From the NCBI RefSeq assembly GCF_022763345.1, contig NZ_JALEGS010000058.1, positions 27,986-91,985 on the forward strand: DNA of 64,000 bases. The letters are read 5' to 3'. The translations under genes and the position numbers were made by a program. Origin of the DNA: Phaeodactylibacter sp. (GTDB lineage Bacteria; Bacteroidota; Bacteroidia; Chitinophagales; Saprospiraceae). Every line of letters begins with the position of its first letter. Positions within the stretch are counted from its first letter, which is position 1. Positions 1 through 8,189 of the stretch are shown here, one piece after another. Under the pieces are notes generated by a model. That model had not been told where the DNA came from and did no database searches. It saw only the letters and a program-made list of their open reading frames with translations.

Positions 1-41
1 CAACCCCATTCTGAGCCGGATTATTAAAGTATTCTTCCAAA

Positions 42-389
42 ATGATTAGCCCTATGGAACACGACAAACCTAACCGCCAAATTCATAGCCTTTCGGACCT
101 TCGCCGCCGGAAAGAACTTCTTAAACTGGAGATGAAAGTGACCCGTCAGGCCATTGGAGCGGGCTTCAAAAACACAGAGGCAACGGTCAAAAGCAATATC
201 ATCCGCAAGATTCTCATTCCGCTGGGGGCAGGGGGCTTAGCCTCAATGCTATACAAGGAAAGTGCAGCGAGCGCGGGGAAGCCCTCCTGGCTGCTGTTTC
301 TGGAGCAAATGCTGGAAAAGGTAAATGAGCATTACACCCCGCCAACTGATGAAGCTGCCCCGGCAGAAGAACAACAACCACCATCATGA
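42..389 (+). CDS. small hypothetical protein, YihY partner
   Basis: A 115-residue protein of unknown function. Residues 15-45 are charged and probably helical (Leu-Arg-Arg-Arg-Lys and Lys-Leu-Glu-Met-Lys runs). A short weakly hydrophobic stretch near residues 55-70 (IPLGAGGLASMLYKE) could associate with the membrane, and the C-terminus is Pro/Glu/Gln-rich. Its stop overlaps the start of the next gene in an ATGA arrangement, so the two are almost certainly co-translated and this is probably an accessory of the YihY/BrkB membrane protein. A second ATG at codon 5 (position 54) is an alternative start. I recognise no family; function is unassigned. Confidence 0.7.
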   Translation: MISPMEHDKPNRQIHSLSDLRRRKELLKLEMKVTRQAIGAGFKNTEATVKSNIIRKILIPLGAGGLASMLYKESAASAGKPSWLLFLEQMLEKVNEHYTPPTDEAAPAEEQQPPS

Positions 390-1309
390 GCATAGACCAA
401 CTCAAATCAAAGGGTCAGTTTTACTTCCAAATTCTCAAAACCACCGTACAGCGTTTCTCAGAGCGGGAGGCTTTCACCTATGCAGCAAGCCTGTCTTACT
501 ACACTATTTTCTCTCTGCCGCCTATGCTGATGGTCATCATTTATTCCACAACGGTATTCTACGACCGCAACGCGATCCGGAAAACCATTTTTGGAGAAAT
601 TGCTGAGATTGTGGGGCAGGACAGTGCCGCGCAGCTGGCGACTACCTTAGATCAGATTGGGCTGTTTCAGGGAAGCTGGGGCACCTCCGCAGTGAGTATA
701 GGAGCGTTGCTTTTTACCTCCACTACGGTTTTTGCCACGATTCAGCGCGCGCTCAACCGCATGTATGGGGTGCAGCCCAAGCCGGAAAAGGCAGGTCTCC
801 TAAAGATGCTGTTTGACCGGTTAACCTCTTTTGCTTTACTGTTGAGCATTGGCTTTATACTATTGGTGTCATTGGTCATCGAAACCCTGCTGGACGCGCT
901 GAGCGGTTACCTTGGGCGCTTTATCCCGGAAATTTCCCTGCTCATTACCAAGGTCGCTTCTGTCGCTCTGCCTATCGTAGTCGTCAGCGTTTTATTTACA
1001 TTGCTGTTCCGCTACTTGCCCGATGCGCGATTGAAGTGGCAGGATACAATCGTCGGTGCCCTCTTGACCACCGTTCTTTTCGGCATCGGCCGCTATGGCA
1101 TCAGTTTTTACATAGATCAATCTCAAACCACCGATCTCTACGACGCTGCCAGTTCCGTGATGGTGATTATGTTATGGGTTTTTTACGCGTCCTTAATCTT
1201 ACTCTTTGGTGGGATATTCACTGCGGTTTATGCCGAAAAGAAACGTGGGAAACTCAGGACAACCGATTACGCCATACGTGTACGTTATGAGAAAATCGAA
1301 GAAGATTAG
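386..1309 (+). CDS. YihY/virulence factor BrkB family membrane protein
   Basis: A 307-residue inner-membrane protein. The N-terminus has the family pattern of a cytoplasmic segment followed by EAFTYAASLSYYTIFSLPP, which resembles the 'ALAYYTLFSLAP' signature of YihY/BrkB proteins. About six hydrophobic segments follow (near residues 35-55, 95-115, 135-165, 185-210, 215-240, 245-275), ending in a basic tail. BrkB was once described as a serum-resistance factor and YihY as a putative RNase; the molecular function is not settled. It starts inside the stop of the preceding small gene, and its end overlaps the end of convergent folC by 4 bp, so no separate terminator fits between them. Confidence 0.9.
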   Translation: MSIDQLKSKGQFYFQILKTTVQRFSEREAFTYAASLSYYTIFSLPPMLMVIIYSTTVFYDRNAIRKTIFGEIAEIVGQDSAAQLATTLDQIGLFQGSWGTSAVSIGALLFTSTTVFATIQRALNRMYGVQPKPEKAGLLKMLFDRLTSFALLLSIGFILLVSLVIETLLDALSGYLGRFIPEISLLITKVASVALPIVVVSVLFTLLFRYLPDARLKWQDTIVGALLTTVLFGIGRYGISFYIDQSQTTDLYDAASSVMVIMLWVFYASLILLFGGIFTAVYAEKKRGKLRTTDYAIRVRYEKIEED

Positions 1310-2598
1310 ACCACTTCTGCCACCACAAAGATACTGCCGCCTACATAAATCAAATCTTCGGCACCTGCCTCATTGCGGGCTGCTTCCAGGGCTTCATTCA
1401 CGCTCGGGTACACTAAGCCTTTAAGACTAAGGCGTCGAGCGACTTCCGCCAGTTTCGCTGCTTCCAGTCCACGTGGTATGTCAGGGCGCGCAAAATAATA
1501 GGTCGCTTCTCTGGGCAATAGCCGCAAGACTTTTTCGGGGTCTTTATCGCTGACCATGCCATAGACTATATGCAATTTCTCATAGGACAAGCGATCAAGT
1601 TCCTGCATAGCCATGGAAATTCCGGCTTCGTTATGTGCGCTATCGCAAAGTATTAGGGGCGTTTTGCCCAAAACCTGCCACCTGCCTATGAAGCGGGTGC
1701 TTGCCAGAAGCTCCCGGAGCCCGGCCCGAAGTTGGATTTCTGAAACCAGCTGTTTGGGGTGAAGCCACTCTATAGCCTGCAGCACGGCTTGTAAGTTTTT
1801 TCGCTGGTACTCGCCGTAGGCGTTTAACTCCAGTTGTTCCAGGTGTAGGGCACCCTTCCTATAAATATCGTAGTGACTTACTTCAAATCCGGATTGAACT
1901 AAACGTGCTTCGTACTGCTGGTCCGCAAAAATGATTGGCGCACTCTCCTCTGCGGCCTTTTTGAGAAAAACCTCCTGTGTCTCCTCCTGCGTCTCGCTAA
2001 TCACTACCTGTATCCCCGGCTTGATAATGCCTGCCTTTTCTCCGGCAATTTCCGGCAGGGTCTCTCCAAGAAATTGCATGTGGTCGTAGCTGATATTCGT
2101 AATAACGCACAGCTCCGGCATCAGGATATTAGTAGAGTCCAAACGCCCACCCATGCCAACTTCCACCACAGCCCAGTCGACCTCTTTCTTCGCAAAATAG
2201 TCGAATGCCATAGCTACCGTAATTTCAAAAAAGGAAGGCTTGATGGTCTGAAAAAGCGTTTCATACTGTTCCACAAAATCCACCACTGCCTCTTCGGGCA
2301 TCAGTTCCCCGTTAATTTTTATCCGCTCACGAAAATCGCGGTAGTGAGGGGAAGTATAAAGACCAACCTTGAGCCCTGCTGCCTGCAATACCGATGCCAG
2401 CATATGCGCAGTGGACCCCTTTCCGTTCGTGCCGGCGATGTGAATGGCCCGCAGTCGCTCATGTGGTTGCCCCAGGGCTTCACAAAGCGCCCTGATATTG
2501 GTCAGGTCTTTTTTGAAAGCCATAGGCCCCACCCGCTGGAACATGGGCAGTTGCTCAAAAAGAAAAGCTAAAGTTTCAGGGTAAGTCCGCTTTGCCAT
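1306..2598 (-). CDS. folC: bifunctional folylpolyglutamate synthase / dihydrofolate synthase
   Basis: A 430-residue Mur-ligase-family cytoplasmic enzyme that adds glutamate to dihydropteroate and to folates. The P-loop AGTNGKGSTAHML lies near residues 53-65. The central ATPase region includes VDWAVVEVGMGGRLDSTN and ITNISYDHMQFLG, both typical of FolC, and the C-terminal Mur-ligase domain carries CDSAHNEAG, matching the family 'DGAHNP' motif. Length is normal. The gene converges with the YihY gene, overlapping it by 4 bp. A TAGCTTTG promoter element lies about 20 bp upstream of the start. Confidence 0.95.
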   Translation of the reverse strand: MAKRTYPETLAFLFEQLPMFQRVGPMAFKKDLTNIRALCEALGQPHERLRAIHIAGTNGKGSTAHMLASVLQAAGLKVGLYTSPHYRDFRERIKINGELMPEEAVVDFVEQYETLFQTIKPSFFEITVAMAFDYFAKKEVDWAVVEVGMGGRLDSTNILMPELCVITNISYDHMQFLGETLPEIAGEKAGIIKPGIQVVISETQEETQEVFLKKAAEESAPIIFADQQYEARLVQSGFEVSHYDIYRKGALHLEQLELNAYGEYQRKNLQAVLQAIEWLHPKQLVSEIQLRAGLRELLASTRFIGRWQVLGKTPLILCDSAHNEAGISMAMQELDRLSYEKLHIVYGMVSDKDPEKVLRLLPREATYYFARPDIPRGLEAAKLAEVARRLSLKGLVYPSVNEALEAARNEAGAEDLIYVGGSIFVVAEVV

Positions 2599-2617
2599 AA
2601 GAGTTGGATTAGGGGGG

Positions 2618-2625
2618 CAAAGCTA
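2618..2625 (-). promoter_or_regulatory. candidate -7 element for folC
   Basis: Read on the minus strand this is TAGCTTTG, a full match to the Bacteroidota TAnnTTTG element, followed by a C-rich stretch and then the folC ATG at 2598. No clear TTG lies at the -33 distance, so the site is only a candidate. If used, the leader would be about 14 nt. Confidence 0.35.
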
Positions 2626-2641
2626 CGAAGTAAAAGCAGCA

Positions 2642-2797
2642 TTAAGCGCGCTCATCGCGGGAAGATTCAAGCTGTTGTTCATACTGCTCCTCAGGAGCAT
2701 CATTACGGTCTTGCATAGCGCAAACATACATCGGCAGCAAAGAAAGCAAGACTAAGCATAACTGCCCGGCAATACCACGGATTTCACGATTGGTCAT
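2642..2797 (-). CDS. possible 51-aa membrane or secreted peptide
   Basis: A small open frame in the 357-bp gap between folC and tonB. The product starts MTNREIRGIAGQ, then has a hydrophobic stretch (LCLVLLSLLPMYVCAM, residues 13-28), then an acidic/Gln-rich tail. It could be a short exported or membrane peptide. Nothing beyond the frame, the hydrophobic core and its position in the gap supports it, and I know no family. Confidence 0.25.
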   Translation of the reverse strand: MTNREIRGIAGQLCLVLLSLLPMYVCAMQDRNDAPEEQYEQQLESSRDERA

Positions 2798-2890
2798 AAA
2801 CAAGTGTCGTTTGATGATACCTCTTTATAACGCAGGGGGGCTTAGTGCGTCACAAAGTTTGGAGCACCTTGACATAAAATTAACGTGTAG

Positions 2891-2945
2891 CTTAACAAAT
2901 ACAATGCCCGGAATTCAACGAATTCCGGGCATTGTATTTGTTAAG
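2891..2945 (-). terminator. 26-bp perfect hairpin after tonB
   Basis: Two arms of 26 nt (2891-2916 and 2920-2945) are exact reverse complements around a 3-nt loop. The core includes GCCCGGAATTC and its partner. It begins 10 bp beyond the tonB stop and is the only obvious terminator of the exbB-exbD-exbD-tonB operon. A fully paired 26-bp stem is unusually long for an intrinsic terminator, and there is no clean T-run immediately after it, although the outer stem is A/T-rich. Confidence 0.7.
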
Positions 2946-2955
2946 TAAGCAGCTC

Positions 2956-3837
2956 TTACTGCGCCCTAAAATTATAAGTAATCGTACCACACTGCTTATC
3001 CACCTGGCCAGGCGCGAATTGCCAGCGCTTGGCTGAGCTGATCGCTAGGTTTTTGAGGCGGGAACTGGTCGCTGTAGACCCTTTTTGCGTAAAATCCGCT
3101 GAGATTACCTTTCCAGACCGGTCTACACAGACCTTCACCACTACCATTCCCTGTTCCTGTGAATTATCCTGTGGCTTGTGGGTGCGGGCTACACCGCGGC
3201 TGCCGAGTCCGCCACCAACGGTGCCAGAACCGGTGCTGATCCCCGTCAGGATATCAGAATTCGGATCTCCATTCGGGTCACCCTGATTACCTGCTGTACC
3301 GGTATTGCCTTTGCCGTCTCCATCACCAAACAGCCCGCCCAGGGATTCTTTCAGGTTAGCTGCCTCGGCTTCCTTCTGGCGCTGAGCCTCTTCCGCTTTG
3401 CGGCGGGCCTCTGCCTCGGCACGTTTGCGGGCTTCTTCCTGCTCGCGCTCCCTGCGTTCCTTGGCTTCCTGCTCCTTACGCTTGCGGTCTTTTTCCTTTT
3501 GGATGGCTACCTCGCTATCGTCAGCAGTGATAACCTCCCGCTCGGGCTCCGGCTCAGGCTCGGATTCAGCGGGTGGGGGAGGAGCGGTTTCCTCCTGAGG
3601 GATGTCCACCGGGTCTTCCTCTACCGCAGGTGCCGGGCCGGCGTTTTCACTGCCCTCGCCCACATCCGGTAAGCCAAGGTTGACCAAAATGCCTTCCTGC
3701 CCCGGAGGCGGGTCCGGGAAGGTCAACAGGGGCAAAACAGCCAGCATCAAAAGTACGACGTGCACGGCAACGCTGACAATCATGCCGCGTTTCTTATTCT
3801 GCTCGTCTTCCTGGGTTACTCGGGTATCTACTGCCAT
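2956..3837 (-). CDS. energy transducer, TonB C-terminal domain with TolA-like linker
   Basis: A 293-residue protein anchored in the inner membrane and spanning the periplasm. It has a short cytoplasmic tail, one transmembrane helix (residues 19-41), a Pro/Glu-rich region, then a long charged Lys/Glu/Ala/Arg helix (about residues 110-165) like the coiled-coil arm of TolA, a Gly-rich segment, and a C-terminal TonB-type domain (from about residue 225, containing VVVKVCVDRSGKV and RWQFAPG). It should transmit proton-motive force from ExbB/ExbD to outer-membrane partners. The last gene of a four-gene operon. The TolA-like arm leaves open a Tol-type envelope role rather than classical TonB transport. 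Confidence 0.85.
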   Translation of the reverse strand: MAVDTRVTQEDEQNKKRGMIVSVAVHVVLLMLAVLPLLTFPDPPPGQEGILVNLGLPDVGEGSENAGPAPAVEEDPVDIPQEETAPPPPAESEPEPEPEREVITADDSEVAIQKEKDRKRKEQEAKERREREQEEARKRAEAEARRKAEEAQRQKEAEAANLKESLGGLFGDGDGKGNTGTAGNQGDPNGDPNSDILTGISTGSGTVGGGLGSRGVARTHKPQDNSQEQGMVVVKVCVDRSGKVISADFTQKGSTATSSRLKNLAISSAKRWQFAPGQVDKQCGTITYNFRAQ

Positions 3838-3937
3838 AGTATTTTTCTTTTAAGCATTGGCGTATACTCAACTTAACGCCTTTTCTGCACAAATCCTCTT
3901 CCGAAGGCCGGGATTCACATAAACTTAACGTCCGCCA

Positions 3938-4333
3938 TCAGTCCTTTTCCGTAGCCAGCACGCCATTGACCTTGTAGCGCATCGCCAAATCCATGATAGC
4001 GACGACGTGCTCAGTTGGGGTGCCCTCCTCTGGAGAAATGGTGATGCTGGGCTTGCTGCTCCTGGAAATGCGGCGGATTTCTTTTTCCATGTCTCCCAGC
4101 GACCGGCGCCGGTTGTCCAGAAAGTAATTGCCCGAACGGCTGATGCGCACATCCTCAACCTGACTGCTGCTGGGGCTACTGCTCCGGGAGCTGCTCGGCA
4201 ACTTCAAATTCAGGGCATTGGGTGCCACAAGAGAAGAAGTCAGCATAAAGAAAATCAACAACAGAAAAATAATATCCGTCAGAGAAGACATACTAAACTC
4301 CGCAGAAACTTTACTTCGTTTTTTAATGCCCAT
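3938..4333 (-). CDS. ExbD/TolR biopolymer transport protein (second copy)
   Basis: A 131-residue protein with one N-terminal transmembrane helix preceded by SLTDIIF, whose Asp20 is the conserved protonatable residue of ExbD/TolR. After the helix comes a Ser-rich stretch (about residues 47-58), then the periplasmic ExbD domain ending LAMRYKVNGVLATEKD. The first 35 residues are almost identical to the neighbouring ExbD at 4350-4748, while the rest is clearly diverged. It lies between that paralog and tonB, spaced 16 bp from the first. The pair could form hetero-oligomers on one ExbB channel (inference). Confidence 0.92.
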   Translation of the reverse strand: MGIKKRSKVSAEFSMSSLTDIIFLLLIFFMLTSSLVAPNALNLKLPSSSRSSSPSSSQVEDVRISRSGNYFLDNRRRSLGDMEKEIRRISRSSKPSITISPEEGTPTEHVVAIMDLAMRYKVNGVLATEKD

Positions 4334-4349
4334 GCTTTAGTTTTTTAGC

Positions 4350-4748
4350 TTATGATCGAGGCTCGGTCGCAATAATCGCGTTAACCTTCAACCGGTTGGC
4401 GATTTCCATCACCTCTACAACCCGGTCAAAAGGGGTACCCATTTCCGCGACGATGGTGATGGCCGCATTGTCACGGTTGTCAGAGGTTCGGACTTCCATG
4501 CGCAGGGCACGTTCCAGATTGCGGGCAACCGTCTCATTATTGTTTACAGTGGTGCGCCCGTTCTTTTCCAGCGTCACCACAATAGAAGTGGAAGCTACCG
4601 TCTTAGAATCCGACTTCGGCAGCTCAAAGGGCTGAATGCGTACGAGCGTGGAAGTGAGCATGAAAAAGATCAGCAACAGAAAGATGATGTCCGTCAGAGA
4701 CGACATACTGAATTCCGCGCTCACCTTGCTCCGCTTTTTTAGTCCCAT
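4350..4748 (-). CDS. ExbD/TolR biopolymer transport protein (first copy)
   Basis: A 132-residue ExbD/TolR protein. Residues 1-38 hold a basic start (KKRSKVSAEF), the conserved SLTDIIF with its membrane Asp, and the single transmembrane helix. The periplasmic domain follows and ends with MEIANRLKVNAIIATEP, the usual ExbD C-terminal pattern. It begins 12 bp after the ExbB stop and precedes a second ExbD. With ExbB it should form the proton-driven motor that energises the TonB/TolA protein of the operon. Confidence 0.93.
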   Translation of the reverse strand: MGLKKRSKVSAEFSMSSLTDIIFLLLIFFMLTSTLVRIQPFELPKSDSKTVASTSIVVTLEKNGRTTVNNNETVARNLERALRMEVRTSDNRDNAAITIVAEMGTPFDRVVEVMEIANRLKVNAIIATEPRS

Positions 4749-4759
4749 GGTACGTTAAT

Positions 4760-5458
4760 TTAGGCGGAAGGCTCCTGCAGCAGGTCCATAAACTCTACTG
4801 TGGTGCGCTCCATTTTAAAGACGACTTTCTCTACACTGGCCACCAGAAGGTTGTAACCAACGAAAGCCAGGATACCGATGAACAGCCCGAAAGCCGTGGT
4901 AATCAGGGCCTGATAGATACCGCCCGCCAGTACATCCGGCGTTACGTTCTGCTCGGTTGCCATTTTGTAGAAGGCCAGGATCATACCCGTCACCGTACCA
5001 AAGAAGCCGATCATAGGCGCGGCACCAGCAATACTGGCCAGGGTGGAAAGGTTCTTCTCCAGCTTGAAAATCTCAAGGTTGCCTACATTCTCAATAGCGG
5101 CGTCGATATCGCGAAGCGGCTTGCCGATGCGCTGCAGCCCCTTTTCCACCATGCGAGCCACGGGAGAATCAGTCGTCTGGCACAGTGCCTTCGCACCATT
5201 GATATTGCCCGATTGTACGTTAGCCCGGATGTTATTCATGAAGTTCTCATCGATCTTACCGGCCCGCTTAATGGTGAGGTAGCGCTCGACAAAGATGTAG
5301 ATGGCCATAACTGAAAGTACCAACAGCACAAGTACGATGATAATTCCGAGCGGGCCGCCCTGAGTGATAATGTCAAAGAAACTCTGAGTACCAACGCCTT
5401 CGCCTTCCCGGTCGAGGCCCTCAGCAGTTTGAAACAACAATAGCGTGTGTTGCAGCAT
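4760..5458 (-). CDS. MotA/TolQ/ExbB proton channel family protein
   Basis: A 232-residue inner-membrane protein with three hydrophobic segments (about residues 30-55, 135-160, 175-200 from the chosen start) and the family signature in LASIAGAAPMIGFFGTVTGM, where TolQ/ExbB/MotA proteins have 'APLLGLLGTVxGM'. I chose the ATG at 5458, giving MLQHTLLLF. An ATG at 5563 in the same frame would add 35 Cys/Lys-rich residues untypical of the family. First gene of the operon with two ExbDs and TonB/TolA; the gene before it is divergent. Confidence 0.92.
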   Translation of the reverse strand: MLQHTLLLFQTAEGLDREGEGVGTQSFFDIITQGGPLGIIIVLVLLVLSVMAIYIFVERYLTIKRAGKIDENFMNNIRANVQSGNINGAKALCQTTDSPVARMVEKGLQRIGKPLRDIDAAIENVGNLEIFKLEKNLSTLASIAGAAPMIGFFGTVTGMILAFYKMATEQNVTPDVLAGGIYQALITTAFGLFIGILAFVGYNLLVASVEKVVFKMERTTVEFMDLLQEPSA

Positions 5459-5616
5459 GATGTCTGATATGGTTTTTAGTTTTGATGGGTGCGTCTGTCC
5501 CCGGCAAGGAGTACAGCGGACACTTTTTGTAATGTAAAGCTCAACGCTTTCCAAGTACGCCAAATTATCAAAACAAATGGAAATTATTAGAATGTAGGCG
5601 CCTCAGATGTGATTAT

Positions 5617-5648
5617 TTTGCCTTTCTAGCGAAAATTCGCTAATATTG
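5617..5648 (+). promoter_or_regulatory. promoter of the beta-oxidation operon with operator-like palindrome
   Basis: TTTG (5617-5620), 20 nt, then TAATATTG (5641-5648), a one-mismatch fit to the Bacteroidota TAnnTTTG element. The spacer is mostly filled by TAGCGAAAATTCGCTA (5627-5642), two exact 7-nt inverted arms around AA, which also touches the -7 element. A repressor bound there would block polymerase. The leader to the ATG at 5725 would be about 70 nt. Confidence 0.55.
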
Positions 5649-5724
5649 GAGCACTAAAACGTATCCGGGTTGTTGTCTCAAAACAATCCCTTTAAAAATA
5701 TCAAATCAAACCAATCATCACTCA

Positions 5725-8118
5725 ATGAGCAGAAGAATCACTAAAGTAGCCGTACTGGGTTCCGGTGTTATGGGCTCTGGCATTGCCTGCCATTTTGCCA
5801 ATATCGGCCTGGAGGTATTGATGCTGGATATCGTGCCCCGCGACTTGCCGGAGGATCAGCAGAAGGACCCGGCTGCCCGAAACAGTATCGTCAACGCCGC
5901 CCTGAAGAGCGCCATCAAGAGCAAACCTGCCGCGCTGTACCACAAAGATTTTGCCAGCCGGATCACGACCGGCAATTTTGAGGACGATTTCGCTAAGATC
6001 AAAGATTGCGACTGGGTCATTGAGGTGGTCGTAGAGCGCCTGGATATTAAGAAAAAGGTGTTCGACCAGGTGGAGCAGCACCGCAAGCCGGGCTCCCTCA
6101 TCACGTCTAATACCTCGGGCATTCCCATACACATGATGCTGGAAGGGCGCAGCGATGACTTCAAAAAGCACTTCTGCGGCACCCACTTCTTCAACCCGCC
6201 CCGCTACATGCGCTTGCTGGAAATCATCCCCACCCCGGAAACGGACCCCGAAGTGGTGGATTTCTTCATGCACTACGGTGATGTCTATCTGGGCAAGCAA
6301 ACCGTCCTCTGCAAAGATACGCCTGCCTTCATCGCCAACCGTGTGGGCGTGTACGCTATGGCAAAGATTTACCAACTTACCACTGAGCTGGGCCTGCGTA
6401 TTGAAGAAGTCGATAAACTCACTGGCCCGACCATTGGCCGCCCCAAAACCGGCACCTTCCGCCTGGGCGACCTCGTAGGTCACGATACAGCGGCCAACGT
6501 CATCAACGGCCTGAAGCAAAACTGCCCCGATGATGAACAAGCCGCTACTTTCGAAATCCCAAAATACCTGCAGTTCCTGCTGGACAACAAATTCCTGGGC
6601 AACAAAACCGGACAGGGCTTCTATAAAAGAACCAAGGAAAAGGATGAGAATGGCCGCCGCGTCATCCTCGCCCTCAACCTGGAAACCCTCGAATACGAGC
6701 CCAGCCAGAAGCCGGACCTGCCCAGCCTGAAAATGGCCAAGCAGATTGACGATCAGGACAAGCGCATCGCTGCTATGTTTGACGCGGACGATAAGGGCGG
6801 AGAACTGGTGCGCAAATCTCTCCTGGGCCTTTTTGCCTACGTTTCCAACCGCATTCCGGAGATTTCAGATAACCTCTACAGCATCGATGATGCCATGAAA
6901 GCCGGGTACGCCTGGAACGTTGGCCCATTCGAATACTGGGACATTATTGGTATCGAGAAAGGTATCCAACTGGCAGAAGAACAGGGCGAAAAAATTGCGC
7001 CTTGGGTGAAAGACATGGTCGCTGCCGGACATACGCAGTTCTACAAGCGCGAAGGCGGGGTCAAGAAATTCTATGACCTCGAATCCAAGGGGTACAAAGT
7101 CGTGCCAGGCGCTGAGGAATTTATCATCCTCGACAACTACCGCGACCGTGCACCGGTGATGAAAAACAACGAAGTCGTCCTGCACGATATCGGCGACGGC
7201 GTTCTTTGCCTGGAATTCGTCAGCCCCCACAACTCCATAGGGGAGGGCGTACTCCGCGGTATGAACGAAGCCATCCAAATTGCCGAAGAAGGTGATTGGA
7301 AAGGCCTGGTCATTGGCAACAACGCCCAGCATTTCTCCGTAGGCGCCAACCTGATGATGATCGCCATGCTGGCCTATCAGCAGGAGTTCGACGAACTAAA
7401 CATGGCCGTCAACCTCTTCCAGCAGACCACGATGCGCTGCCGGTACTCCTCCGTGCCTGTAGTAGCGGCCACACAGGGCTATGTCTTTGGCGGAGGTTGC
7501 GAAACCATCATGCACTGCGATGCCACCCTGGCTGCCGCAGAATCCTACGTCGGCCTGGTGGAAGTGGGCGTAGGCCTCATACCCGGTGGTGGTGGCACAA
7601 AGGAATTTGCCCTGCGCGCTTCCGACCGGTTCTTTGAAGGCGATGTGCAAATCCCGACCCTCATCGAGCAGTTCAAGACCATCGCGCTGGCCAATGTGGC
7701 GACTTCTGCCCATCAGGCCTACGACTATGGCTACCTGCTGCCGGAGAAAGACCACATCGTACTCAATACCGACCGCAACATCGCTCAGGCGAAAGCGAAA
7801 GTACTGGAACTTGCGGAAGGCTACACCAAGCCTATACAGCGCGAAGACATCACAGTACTGGGCCGTACAGGCCTTGCCGCCCTCTACGCTGCCGCCAACG
7901 AGTTGCGCCTGGGGCACTATGCCTCCGAGCATGACATCAAGATTGCCCACAAGGTAGCCTGGGTGCTTTGCGGTGGCGACCTCACCGGGCAGCAACAGGT
8001 GTCAGAGCAGTACCTCCTCGATATTGAGCGGGAAGCCTTCCTGAGCCTCTGCGGTGAGCAGAAGACCCTGGAGCGTATTCAGCACATGCTGCAGACGAAT
8101 AAGCCGCTGAGGAATTAA
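5725..8118 (+). CDS. 3-hydroxyacyl-CoA dehydrogenase / enoyl-CoA hydratase fusion (FadN type)
   Basis: A 797-residue cytoplasmic enzyme carrying out two steps of fatty acid beta-oxidation: hydration of trans-2-enoyl-CoA and NAD-dependent oxidation of 3-hydroxyacyl-CoA. The dehydrogenase comes first (GSGVMGSGIA at residues 12-21 binds NAD; HFFNPPRYM contains the catalytic His), a second dehydrogenase C-terminal domain follows near residues 360-440, and the crotonase domain is last (FSVGANLMM, FGGGCETIM and VEVGVGLIPGGGG with the two expected Glu residues). This order is that of Bacillus FadN, opposite to E. coli FadB. The thiolase gene follows after 71 bp, making a fadN-fadA operon; no acyl-CoA dehydrogenase gene is adjacent. 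Confidence 0.93.
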   Translation: MSRRITKVAVLGSGVMGSGIACHFANIGLEVLMLDIVPRDLPEDQQKDPAARNSIVNAALKSAIKSKPAALYHKDFASRITTGNFEDDFAKIKDCDWVIEVVVERLDIKKKVFDQVEQHRKPGSLITSNTSGIPIHMMLEGRSDDFKKHFCGTHFFNPPRYMRLLEIIPTPETDPEVVDFFMHYGDVYLGKQTVLCKDTPAFIANRVGVYAMAKIYQLTTELGLRIEEVDKLTGPTIGRPKTGTFRLGDLVGHDTAANVINGLKQNCPDDEQAATFEIPKYLQFLLDNKFLGNKTGQGFYKRTKEKDENGRRVILALNLETLEYEPSQKPDLPSLKMAKQIDDQDKRIAAMFDADDKGGELVRKSLLGLFAYVSNRIPEISDNLYSIDDAMKAGYAWNVGPFEYWDIIGIEKGIQLAEEQGEKIAPWVKDMVAAGHTQFYKREGGVKKFYDLESKGYKVVPGAEEFIILDNYRDRAPVMKNNEVVLHDIGDGVLCLEFVSPHNSIGEGVLRGMNEAIQIAEEGDWKGLVIGNNAQHFSVGANLMMIAMLAYQQEFDELNMAVNLFQQTTMRCRYSSVPVVAATQGYVFGGGCETIMHCDATLAAAESYVGLVEVGVGLIPGGGGTKEFALRASDRFFEGDVQIPTLIEQFKTIALANVATSAHQAYDYGYLLPEKDHIVLNTDRNIAQAKAKVLELAEGYTKPIQREDITVLGRTGLAALYAAANELRLGHYASEHDIKIAHKVAWVLCGGDLTGQQQVSEQYLLDIEREAFLSLCGEQKTLERIQHMLQTNKPLRN

Positions 8119-8189
8119 GCTGAAAATTAGATTTTTGAATTTAAGCCTATTGCTATAGTTAAAAGCGATAGCTCAAAATAGAAATTATC

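Noticed and set aside
5722..6540. Open frame of 272 codons antisense to the FadN-type gene
   Set aside because: Overlaps the NAD-binding domain of a well-supported enzyme; no motif.
8119..8189. Stem of GCTAT with ATAGC between fadN-type gene and fadA
   Set aside because: Only 5 pairs, no T-run; consistent with chance in an operon gap.
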